The notes under the pieces were generated by a model. It searched no databases. It saw nothing but the letters and a program-made list of their open reading frames with translations, and had not been told where the DNA came from. The position numbers and the translations under genes were made by a program. Of a stretch of 64,000 nt of DNA, positions 57,703 through 64,000 are shown piece by piece (positions within the stretch are counted from its first letter, which is position 1; each line of letters opens with the position of its first letter). The DNA is from Streptococcus pseudopneumoniae (GTDB lineage Bacteria; Bacillota; Bacilli; Lactobacillales; Streptococcaceae): positions 1-64,000 of the forward strand of contig NZ_JUUZ01000032.1 of NCBI RefSeq assembly GCF_001074155.1, read 5' to 3'.

Positions 57703-57711
57703 ATTATACCA
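57703..57711 (-). promoter_or_regulatory. Extended -10 promoter of the UvrD cluster
   Basis: The minus strand reads TGGTATAAT, giving a leader of about 110 nt that contains the palindrome. The palindrome ATGTACAT (57697-57704) overlaps the -10 end and likely start site. Confidence 0.65.
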
Positions 57712-57751
57712 AATGATACACAAACCCTTGATACTATTGTCTTTAAGTCGT

Positions 57752-57794
57752 AATGTACACTCTCTCAAAAATGTACTACAATCTTGAAATGTAC
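57752..57794 (+). repeat. Three AATGTAC direct repeats with exact 18-bp period
   Basis: AATGTAC occurs at 57752-57758, 57770-57776 and 57788-57794, each 18 bp apart, and the palindrome ATGTACAT is at 57697-57704. The array lies in the non-coding gap upstream of the UvrD cluster promoter. Regular iteron-like spacing suggests a multimeric DNA-binding protein. Confidence 0.7.
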
Positions 57795-58134
57795 TTTATT
57801 TTAAGAGCGAATAAAGTATTTTTTTATTAGTATTTGACAATTTTTTAGTTATCAGACATGCGTATACGAGAATTATTTTAAAAGCCGGAAAAATTACTAA
57901 ATAATGTTGATATTGTTTCTTCTTTATGATATATTTGCATCATTAAAGAAAAGAAATGTGATAAAGCAATTTTATTAATCCAAAAAGCAAATATGATTGG
58001 TTAATAAGGTTGTTTTAGATAAAGATAATATGAGGTTTTCTAGAACTGAATATATCTCGGCGATTTTAAAAGCCTTGAATACTGAAATTATCACTGTAAT
58101 TGATAGTAAAGAAAAAATAAGAATGGAATAAATC
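57795..58134. other. Non-coding gap between the UvrD cluster and small membrane genes
   Basis: Apart from the remnant at 57997-58131, this stretch is AT-rich with frames broken by stops. It has TTGACA at about 57836, but no matching -10 at normal distance. It should hold the promoter of the plus-strand pair that follows. Confidence 0.45.
57997..58131 (+). pseudogene. Remnant C-terminal coding fragment
   Basis: A 44-codon frame from a TTG contains NMRFSRTEYISAILKALNTE and ends SKEKIRME. The composition looks like the C-terminal end of a small DNA-binding or antitoxin protein. Upstream frames are interrupted by stops (TGA immediately before). No family can be named, and it may not be expressed. 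Confidence 0.35.
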
Positions 58135-58458
58135 ATGCAACTAAACAAAAATGTCATGCTTGGTATTTTAATTGGTGTTATATTGTTACTGTTTTCGCAA
58201 GCGCTTATCGCAAACATTACAACACCAAAAGTAAAAATCGACGAAAATGTCGAATATACCAGTTTCCCCCCTAAAGAACATTACAAAATAGAAAATCTCA
58301 CTGATAATGTCATCATCGGAAAATATTACTCTCCTGATGACTACTATTTCGTAGTTTACAACAAAGCTAAAAATAAAGGTGAAAACCGTATTGTCAAATA
58401 TGATGTTTGGAAAAGCAAAGAACTCGGAGCACAATTTGAAAAAGGAGACGAAAAATAA
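58135..58458 (+). CDS. Small single-pass membrane protein A (paralogue of the next gene)
   Basis: A 107-aa protein with one N-terminal helix (VMLGILIGVILLLFSQALIA, residues 7-26) and an outside-facing or periplasm-like domain of about 75 residues with KYYSPDDYYFVVYNKAKNKG. The next gene encodes a clear paralogue. No known family. It overlaps the next start by one base (stop TAA/ATG). Possibly an immunity or membrane effector protein of the island; inference only. Confidence 0.7.
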   Translation: MQLNKNVMLGILIGVILLLFSQALIANITTPKVKIDENVEYTSFPPKEHYKIENLTDNVIIGKYYSPDDYYFVVYNKAKNKGENRIVKYDVWKSKELGAQFEKGDEK

Positions 58459-58754
58459 TGAGAGCAATGAAACTATTAATTTATTCAACTTTCGCCTTCA
58501 TGCTCTATGTCCTTTTGGGCACGACTTTTGCCACTATCTTATACCCGGTACCAGAGACAAAAACTGTAACTGTTGAAAAAATAAAAGAAACCATTTATTA
58601 TTTCACGCCAGAAGATCATATGATCACAAGTAAGTTTTATAATAGCGACGGTTATTTCTTAGTAGTTTACAACGAAAAATCAAAAGACTTTGATATCGAA
58701 AAGGTTAAAGAAGGAATTTGGAAAAACAAAGATATTAAAAAACAAAGATATTAA
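58458..58754 (+). CDS. Small single-pass membrane protein B (paralogue of the previous gene)
   Basis: A 98-aa protein with an N-terminal helix (LLIYSTFAFMLYVLLGTTFA) and a domain with SKFYNSDGYFLVVYNEKSKD and IWKNKDI, aligning to SPDDYYFVVYNKAK and VWKSKEL of protein A. Similar length and topology plus overlap show a tandem duplication that has diverged. GGAG precedes the ATG at 58458; an in-frame ATG at 58467 is also possible. Followed by a terminator. Confidence 0.7.
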   Translation: MRAMKLLIYSTFAFMLYVLLGTTFATILYPVPETKTVTVEKIKETIYYFTPEDHMITSKFYNSDGYFLVVYNEKSKDFDIEKVKEGIWKNKDIKKQRY

Positions 58755-58764
58755 TCGATATTAT

Positions 58765-58802
58765 TAAAGAGCCTGAGACAAAATAGTTCTCCGGCTCTTT
58801 TG
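58765..58802 (+). terminator. Terminator of the small membrane protein pair
   Basis: AAAGAGCC...GGCTCTTTT forms an 8-bp stem ending in a T run, 12 bp after the stop. The loop contains GAGACAAAAT, similar to terminator-like repeats common in streptococci. Confidence 0.75.
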
Positions 58803-58921
58803 TATCAGTAATATATTTTAAAATACTTTATTATAATTTAAATCTATACAGTTTAGACTTGTTTTTTATCATTTGAGAGTTTCCATAGTGATTATATAAT
58901 TTCCTCTGATATGATATAACT

Positions 58922-59119
58922 ATGAAAAATACAAAAGAAAATAACATTCGAAAAGCCTTATGGCATATTGAACGACATTGTAACTATATAGAGAATAATT
59001 ACTCTAGCAACGATATACAAACTGAACTATTCCATTTAAAAGCAAGTGTTGACACATTACTTCGAGTTTTTAATAATGAAAAACCCTATCCAAATTTGGA
59101 TAGGGAGGAAGTGTATTGA
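58922..59119 (+). CDS. Hypothetical 65-aa helical protein
   Basis: A 65-aa protein of mixed charge, probably helical (IRKALWHIERHCNYIENNYS, IQTELFHLKASVDTLLRVFN). No family recognised and no strong ribosome-binding site is seen; the upstream ATATGATATAACT may hold a -10. A perfect 22-bp palindrome (59084-59105) lies inside its 3' end, which could act on transcription or mark an element edge. Convergent with the ABC-3C locus. Confidence 0.5.
   Translation: MKNTKENNIRKALWHIERHCNYIENNYSSNDIQTELFHLKASVDTLLRVFNNEKPYPNLDREEVY
59084..59105. repeat. Perfect 22-bp palindrome
   Basis: Arms CCCTATCCAAA and TTTGGATAGGG have no loop. No T run follows on the plus strand, so it is a poor terminator in that direction; on the minus strand GGGTTTTTCATT follows, so it may terminate the minus-strand ABC-3C transcript about 170 bp after its last stop. 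Confidence 0.7.
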
Positions 59120-59273
59120 AGAAGCAAAACTAAAAATCATAATCCTTGACTTATCAAAGTTAAGTTTCCGAAAAATAAGTATTTTCCCGAAACTTATTAA
59201 AATAAAATCTATACTTCCGAGAATAACTCATATATTCTATATTATTTATATAAATTGTTATAAATAAGAACAA

Positions 59274-60956
59274 TCAAATATTAAAAGGTTTTTCATTTTC
59301 AGATAACTCTACTAGTATATTATCTCCATGGATAAATTCCTTGCCTGATATTTTCTCTTTCAAAACTGCAACTATATATTGGCACTCAATACCACTGACA
59401 ATATCAGCTATTGCCTTAAAAGCTTGATAGTCGATTGTTTCAATTACATCATGTATTACAAAATTCGGAACATTTTTGTTAATTTTTTTAGCAAATTTTT
59501 GATATGCTAAGTCAAATGCTGTAATAATCGACTTTCGAGTACCCGTACTCAATACTCCATTCACATGATTAATACCAAAAGGGAACGCTCCATCTGTTTT
59601 GTATAACATGAAAGACTGACCATTAGTTTTTCTACTAAAATCTGAAAAAAATTCATTGAATATTGAAACTGTTTCATATGAAAACTCTGAACTTTCTTCT
59701 AAAGTTCTTAGCTCTTCTTTTAACCTATGTAAACTTTTTGACAAAAAATAATAGGTTTCACTGATATTTTTATTTTTACCTAACTCTTCTAAATTGTTAG
59801 ATAAATCATTTTTTAAAACTGTATATTCTTCAATTTTATTATCTTCCACCAACATCGCAATATTTTTATAACTAGAAAATAGCCTATTTTTATTTATCTC
59901 CAATTGTATTATTTGACACTCTTTTTTCTCAAGTTGATAGTTAAAATAATTCAACTTATTTTCTACTAATTCAGTATTAAATTTAATTAAATCCTTAAAC
60001 TCTTTGTCTAATTTGTCAGTTAGACATGAAACCTCCTTATAAAGCGTCTCTAATATCTCTTCACTTACTAAGTTATTCCTATCAATTTCAGTCCTTTCAA
60101 TAATGTCTTTAATACGTTCTTTCTGAAAATATAATTTATCCAAATTATCTTTTATTTGAGCATATTCAATCCTTATTTCGGAAATTCTATTTTCATTTTC
60201 CTTAAATTTTTGGGAATCGATTAAAATATCAATTTGATAATTTATCTCTTCTACTCTTTTCTCTAGCAAATTAATCTTTTGTGTAATTATATCAATTGAA
60301 TCAAAATTACTAGATTTCATATAATTTTTTAATTCTTTATCTTTTTCTCCTATTTCATCTTTATAAACTAAAATATCATTTGCAAGTTTTTGTTCTTGTA
60401 AGTTAAATAAATAAGAATAAACATTATTATAAACTTTATCGGATGTACGTGTGAGAAATTTCAAAAACTTATCATTATCAGCTTTTTGATCAATTCTAAC
60501 AAACATTTTTATAAGTTGTCTAAATGTAGGTTTATCTTGGCAATTTGAAAAGAAAATAAAATTTAAATGTCTAGTATAGTCGCTAAAACTAACAGATTCC
60601 CCATTAATATAGCGTTTTCCCTTTGGAAATAAATCAACAGCTAGTTCTTGACAATCTGTGTAATCGGTAAAGGATTTTGCTACTTCCAATACTACTTGAA
60701 CCTTACTACCAATAATATAATTCTTTAACTTTTTATTTGATTTTTTTGTTTCTTCATTAAAATAAATGTATTTACGTTCCCTTGCCCCTAAAGCAATATC
60801 TATCAATTTTAAGATAGTAGTTTTTCCAACACTGTTACTCTTTTCCTGATTTTTTCCAGCATCTACAATTAAGTTTAAGCCTAGTTTAAAATTTATTTCC
60901 CTAATTATTTTTTCTGAGGGACTTGTTTCTTTTAAAGTTAATCTTCTAATATACAT
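59274..60956 (-). CDS. ABC-3C SMC/RecF-like ATPase (DUF2326 type)
   Basis: A 560-aa SMC-like ATPase. An unusual Walker A with an insert (DAGKNQEKSNSVGKTTILKL, GKTT at 44-47) is followed by a long coiled coil (about residues 195-415) and a C-terminal half with FPFGINHVNGVLSTGTRKSI (signature-like) and NFVIHDVIETID (Walker B-like). This is the DUF2326/YydD-type ATPase of ABC-three-component conflict systems, thought to sense nucleic-acid or protein invaders and trigger an effector. It overlaps the middle-component gene by 19 nt. Confidence 0.85.
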   Translation of the reverse strand: MYIRRLTLKETSPSEKIIREINFKLGLNLIVDAGKNQEKSNSVGKTTILKLIDIALGARERKYIYFNEETKKSNKKLKNYIIGSKVQVVLEVAKSFTDYTDCQELAVDLFPKGKRYINGESVSFSDYTRHLNFIFFSNCQDKPTFRQLIKMFVRIDQKADNDKFLKFLTRTSDKVYNNVYSYLFNLQEQKLANDILVYKDEIGEKDKELKNYMKSSNFDSIDIITQKINLLEKRVEEINYQIDILIDSQKFKENENRISEIRIEYAQIKDNLDKLYFQKERIKDIIERTEIDRNNLVSEEILETLYKEVSCLTDKLDKEFKDLIKFNTELVENKLNYFNYQLEKKECQIIQLEINKNRLFSSYKNIAMLVEDNKIEEYTVLKNDLSNNLEELGKNKNISETYYFLSKSLHRLKEELRTLEESSEFSYETVSIFNEFFSDFSRKTNGQSFMLYKTDGAFPFGINHVNGVLSTGTRKSIITAFDLAYQKFAKKINKNVPNFVIHDVIETIDYQAFKAIADIVSGIECQYIVAVLKEKISGKEFIHGDNILVELSENEKPFNI

Positions 60957-61186
60957 CTAATTACACCCCTTTGAGAAACTTCAACTTTATTTAAAAGATA
61001 CAAAACATCGAGTGATAGTAACAATTTTGTAAAATCGATAGATTCATTATATTCTTTATGGATTTCTTCTAACAAATCATCGATGTTAAGGTTGCCTTCC
61101 TTTAATATTGATAGAATGCATCCAGATAAATAATAAATCGTGTCTTTTGGTTTTAAATCTCTTTCAATTATTAAACCGTCATTCAT
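60938..61186 (-). CDS. ABC-3C middle component (MC6-like)
   Basis: An 82-aa helical protein (IIERDLKPKDTIYYLSGCIL, LLEEIHKEYNESIDFTKLLL) ending KVEVSQRGVIRCILED. Size, position directly before the DUF2326 ATPase and the -YYLSGCIL- pattern fit ABC-3C middle component 6. Middle components link the ATPase to the third component. The subfamily number is from memory and should be checked. Confidence 0.75.
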   Translation of the reverse strand: MNDGLIIERDLKPKDTIYYLSGCILSILKEGNLNIDDLLEEIHKEYNESIDFTKLLLSLDVLYLLNKVEVSQRGVIRCILED

Positions 61187-61187
61187 T

Positions 61188-61721
61188 TTAGTCTACTACC
61201 TCCAATATTTTACACTTAGTAAAAGCATATAACATAATTAAATAGATCGCATAGTCAACTTGTTCATCATATAAATTAGTAGGGTTAACCAAATCTTCAT
61301 TACAAATCTCTTCTTTTAATTTATTGAATATCTGTTCAAGAATAAAATCTCCATCGATTTTATCATTTGGTTTTACTTTCAAATACAACGATCTCATTTT
61401 TTTCATTATACAAGTTGGATCTGGGATAGTTTTTAAAACATTTTCAATAGAATCATATCCTTCCGAATATTCATCGAAAATTTCAATATACTTTTTTACA
61501 TTATTATATTCAAACTTTTGGATCCAGTCAGAATTTTTTCGTATTGAGTAGTCACTTTCCTCGATATTAATATTTGAAATTCTTATACATATTTCTCTTA
61601 ATAAGGATCTTGGAATATTACGATTAGTAATATTATCTATTTTATTTACGTTAACTGTATTACCATCCCCTGAAATGCTTATTCCATTTTCTCCTGAACT
61701 TACACTTGTATTCAAAACCAT
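61188..61721 (-). CDS. ABC-3C C-terminal-domain component with GDGNTVN motif
   Basis: A 177-aa protein. The N-terminus has SSGENGISISGDGNTVNVN (residues 7-25), followed by a helical domain (DNITNRNIPRSLLREICIRI to the end) that fits an ABC-3C CTD. In most systems this component carries an effector fused in front; here only the short motif is present, and the membrane partner encoded just upstream has the same motif. The ATG overlaps the stop of that partner gene. Confidence 0.72.
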   Translation of the reverse strand: MVLNTSVSSGENGISISGDGNTVNVNKIDNITNRNIPRSLLREICIRISNINIEESDYSIRKNSDWIQKFEYNNVKKYIEIFDEYSEGYDSIENVLKTIPDPTCIMKKMRSLYLKVKPNDKIDGDFILEQIFNKLKEEICNEDLVNPTNLYDEQVDYAIYLIMLYAFTKCKILEVVD

Positions 61722-61957
61722 TATCGTCCACCATTAATAGTATTGCTATCTCCAACAACACTTATCCCACTTTCTCCTGAACTTGCTTTTCTATTAGTGA
61801 ATACCTCAATTTTTGATTGCTTACTCTTAAAATTTAACTCAGTATTTATATTCTTTTCAATTTCTTTTACCTTTTTAACTGAATTAACTGATGCAACGAA
61901 AGCTATAATTGATAAAAGTGATGCTATAATTCCTAAAAAGTTATTTAAATTATCCAT
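61721..61957 (-). CDS. Small membrane protein, probable split effector of the ABC-3C locus
   Basis: A 78-aa protein with one N-terminal membrane helix (FLGIIASLLSIIAFVASVNS), a charged linker and the C-terminal motif SSGESGISVVGDSNTINGG. That motif is nearly the same as the N-terminus of the next protein, suggesting matching beta-strands that pair the two. Start at 61957, with AGGGG 9 nt upstream, rather than an in-frame TTG at 61966. A membrane-damaging or membrane-docking effector is plausible. Confidence 0.7.
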   Translation of the reverse strand: MDNLNNFLGIIASLLSIIAFVASVNSVKKVKEIEKNINTELNFKSKQSKIEVFTNRKASSGESGISVVGDSNTINGGR

Positions 61958-62216
61958 TAATTTCAACCCCTATATCTATTTTTTTATTTATATTTTAACA
62001 TATTTTTCTATATATGATTATATTTTTCTGCGGTAGTATATCGAGTAATTACCTAATGAAATCAAAATTAATAATTCATATCTTCTAGATTAGTATTTAT
62101 ATTTTTTGAATCATTAAAGTTGCTTAAATACTAAGTGTTTTTAACTATAAAATGTTAAAATATAATAGACTACTAGAAAAAGTTGTTTAATAATAAAAAT
62201 CTCGGGAGAAATACAG
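61958..62216. other. Divergent promoter region between ABC-3C and PLD-helicase genes
   Basis: About 260 bp of AT-rich DNA. TATAAT at 62161-62166 is a likely -10 for the plus-strand helicase, without a good -35. Promoter elements for the minus-strand ABC-3C genes are not clear. No gene or RNA is recognised. Confidence 0.5.
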
Positions 62217-64000
62217 ATGGCATATCCTCAATTTATAGATAACTCTAGAAAAAAATTATCTGATGTACTAAATGAAATTGCACCAAATTACTCTGTACTT
62301 CGAATAGCAACTGGATATTGGGATCTAGCTGGTACTATTGAACTAATTGACGATTTCGAGCAATATTCAAAAATTCAATTATTGATTGGTAAAGAGCCTA
62401 TTGCTCACAGGCTGCAAACACAATATAACATTGATATAAATGCCCCTGAGAACCTATTCCCAGAATCTGATATAACTCATGATCTACAAGAATATGGAAA
62501 AGGAGGAGATAATGCGGAAATACTCGAACAACTCCGCATGACTGCCAAAAAACTTGTAAATCTAATTGAAAATAACAAACTTGAAGTAAAAATATATAGA
62601 GAACCAAGGCTTCATGCTAAAGCTTATATATTCGGAGAACTAGGAGATGCTGACTCAGTTGGTATCATTGGTTCTTCAAATTTTACAAAGGCAGGACTAA
62701 CCTCCAATGCAGAGTTAAATTTTCTTACAGAAAACTACCAAATTGTTGAATTCAAACCAACCAGTGATAAACAACAAAATGGACATATAGTATGGTTTGA
62801 TGAACTATGGAAAGATGCTGAAGATTGGACAGGGGAGTTCAGTAACATCATTGTGGATAGTCCGGTTGGAGATAAAACCTATGGTGCTTATGATGTTTAT
62901 ATCAAAACTCTTATGGAAGTTTTCCCTGAGGAACTACAGCCCGTAGATCCTTTTGACAAAGATATCGAAGATATCCTTCATCCATTCCAAAATCAAAACG
63001 CACTTGATCTAAGACGGAAATTGTCACGTTATGGTGTTGCAATGCTTTCAGACTCTGTCGGTCTAGGAAAGACCATCACAGCCGCTGCTATCATTAAACA
63101 ATATATCGAGGATGGAAACGACAATATTTGTATAATACCCCCGGCATCACTTAAACAACAATGGATTGATGAGTTAGAAGGAGAAAGATGGAATCTTCGT
63201 GAAGGAAAAGATTTCAGATTGATCTCTCAACAAGACTCTGGAAAAATACAGAAACAAATTGATTATTTTAAACACCATAAAAACTCTCGAAATACTATTG
63301 ACTTGTTCGTAGTTGATGAGGCTCACAATTTGAGAAATCAAGGAAGTACTCGCTATCAAAAAATTTTACAACTATTTCAAGAAAATCCTCAATCAAGAGT
63401 TCTTTTACTTACTGCTACACCTATTAATAACTCTTTGATTGATTTTGCAAATCAAATACAACTAGGGGCAAAAGGTGATCTGGTTTCTATAAATGTCCCG
63501 TATAAAAGTAATAAAGGTAAAACTCTTGAATATATTGACTTCTTTGAAGCATTAAAGCGAATTCAATCAGAAGCAACTCGTGCTGAAAAACGTGGAGAAG
63601 AATTTGATTGGGATTTCCATAAAAATACTATCATCGCCGGAATAAGGCATTATCTTGTTAGATCAACAAGACAAGGTGTTGTCAAAAATCAACAAATGAA
63701 TTCTACAAATGGACGAAGTAATCCTTTCCCGACGTCAACAATTGAACAGTTTCCCTATACTTATCTCAATGAGGATAACGAATTTATCCAACAAGTCTTA
63801 GACGAAGTACAAGATACTACTTTCGAAGCTCTTTCTCCTGTATCTCTAAACCTAAATTTAATTGGGGAATTAACACAGCGTACTTCTCATCCACTTGATT
63901 TATATAAGAAAATTCATAAAGAGCAACAATCAGGAATTAATATTTCTGAAAAGTATGACCTATCAGTAAACTCGAATAGTAATGCTATATTTTCTAATAA
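62217..64000 (+). CDS. PLD-domain SNF2-type helicase, 3' end cut by window edge
   Basis: The frame is open from ATG 62217 (GGGAG 9 nt upstream) to the window end, at least 594 codons. Residues about 15-190 form a phospholipase-D-like domain with the HxK motif LHAKAYIFG followed by GIIGSSNFTKAGL. An SF2/SNF2 helicase then begins: Walker A SDSVGLGKTITAA (about 280), DEAH box LFVVDEAHNLRNQ and motif III LLLTATPINN. Only one HKD motif is seen, so the PLD part may work as a dimer or be non-catalytic. PLD-SNF2 fusions occur in phage-defence settings; the partner genes lie beyond this window. Confidence 0.85.
   Translation, partial: MAYPQFIDNSRKKLSDVLNEIAPNYSVLRIATGYWDLAGTIELIDDFEQYSKIQLLIGKEPIAHRLQTQYNIDINAPENLFPESDITHDLQEYGKGGDNAEILEQLRMTAKKLVNLIENNKLEVKIYREPRLHAKAYIFGELGDADSVGIIGSSNFTKAGLTSNAELNFLTENYQIVEFKPTSDKQQNGHIVWFDELWKDAEDWTGEFSNIIVDSPVGDKTYGAYDVYIKTLMEVFPEELQPVDPFDKDIEDILHPFQNQNALDLRRKLSRYGVAMLSDSVGLGKTITAAAIIKQYIEDGNDNICIIPPASLKQQWIDELEGERWNLREGKDFRLISQQDSGKIQKQIDYFKHHKNSRNTIDLFVVDEAHNLRNQGSTRYQKILQLFQENPQSRVLLLTATPINNSLIDFANQIQLGAKGDLVSINVPYKSNKGKTLEYIDFFEALKRIQSEATRAEKRGEEFDWDFHKNTIIAGIRHYLVRSTRQGVVKNQQMNSTNGRSNPFPTSTIEQFPYTYLNEDNEFIQQVLDEVQDTTFEALSPVSLNLNLIGELTQRTSHPLDLYKKIHKEQQSGINISEKYDLSVNSNSNAIFSN

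Noticed and set aside
57975..58488. Minus-strand frames of 80 and 100 codons opposite the small membrane genes
   Set aside because: They are antisense to better-supported plus-strand genes, lack ribosome-binding sites and show low-complexity F/I/S-rich sequence.

Overview
The window looks like a chromosomal segment of a mitis-group Streptococcus (S. mitis / S. oralis / S. pneumoniae relatives). Reasons: low G+C; the order ftsA-ftsZ-ylmE-sepF-ylmG-ylmH-divIVA-ileS; a wzg-wzh-wzd-wze capsule/receptor-polysaccharide operon next to AliA-type peptide-binding lipoproteins and dexB; an Mga/MgaSpn-like regulator; and streptococcal extended -10 promoters (TGnTATAAT). The species cannot be fixed from this sequence.

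Region by region. (1) 1-2450, minus strand: 3'-truncated tRNA-Glu, then rpmG-secE-nusG, gpmA and a small membrane protein. (2) 2470-11560, minus: the division cluster ftsA, ftsZ, ylmE, sepF, ylmG, ylmH, an extra short DivIVA-domain gene, divIVA, then ileS behind a T-box leader. (3) 11941-25183, minus: a complete Wzx/Wzy polysaccharide locus. It has the four regulatory/assembly genes, a short initiating sugar transferase, a DUF4422 transferase, a Wzy-like polymerase, LicD, three glycosyltransferases, a flippase and UDP-galactopyranose mutase. Its distal end abuts ftsA. (4) 25305-31206, minus: two AliA/AliB-type lipoproteins and dexB, which has a CcpA (cre) site over its promoter. (5) 31310-39990: a DUF1846 protein and an Mga-like regulator (plus); then glmS with two NagR-like operators, and an SOS-type operon (LexA/HdiR-like repressor, Y-family polymerase, YolD-like and DUF5960 proteins), all minus.

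(6) 40000-47400 is a patchwork of short acquisitions: an HxlR-MFS pair flanked by a direct repeat, a DUF6287 surface protein, a fragment matching the 3' end of rpsI (a known integration target), a Fic/VbhA-type toxin-antitoxin pair, a TMEM175-like channel, a decayed XRE regulator and a cadD-cadX cadmium operon.

(7) 47400-64000 is a defence-like island of AT-rich genes. A minus-strand cluster (57711 down to 47496) encodes an 81-aa protein, a UvrD helicase with two RecB-type nuclease modules, a HAD phosphatase, a 38-aa zinc ribbon, a tandem AAA+ ATPase, a WYL regulator, a coiled-coil protein and a putative Mrr-like nuclease. I do not recognise this set as a named system, and it is my main candidate for an undescribed one. 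It is followed by two paralogous small membrane proteins, a four-gene ABC-three-component (ABC-3C) locus, and a PLD-SNF2 helicase that runs off the end of the window.

Calls rest on reading translations, motifs, spacing and remembered family features. No database search was run.
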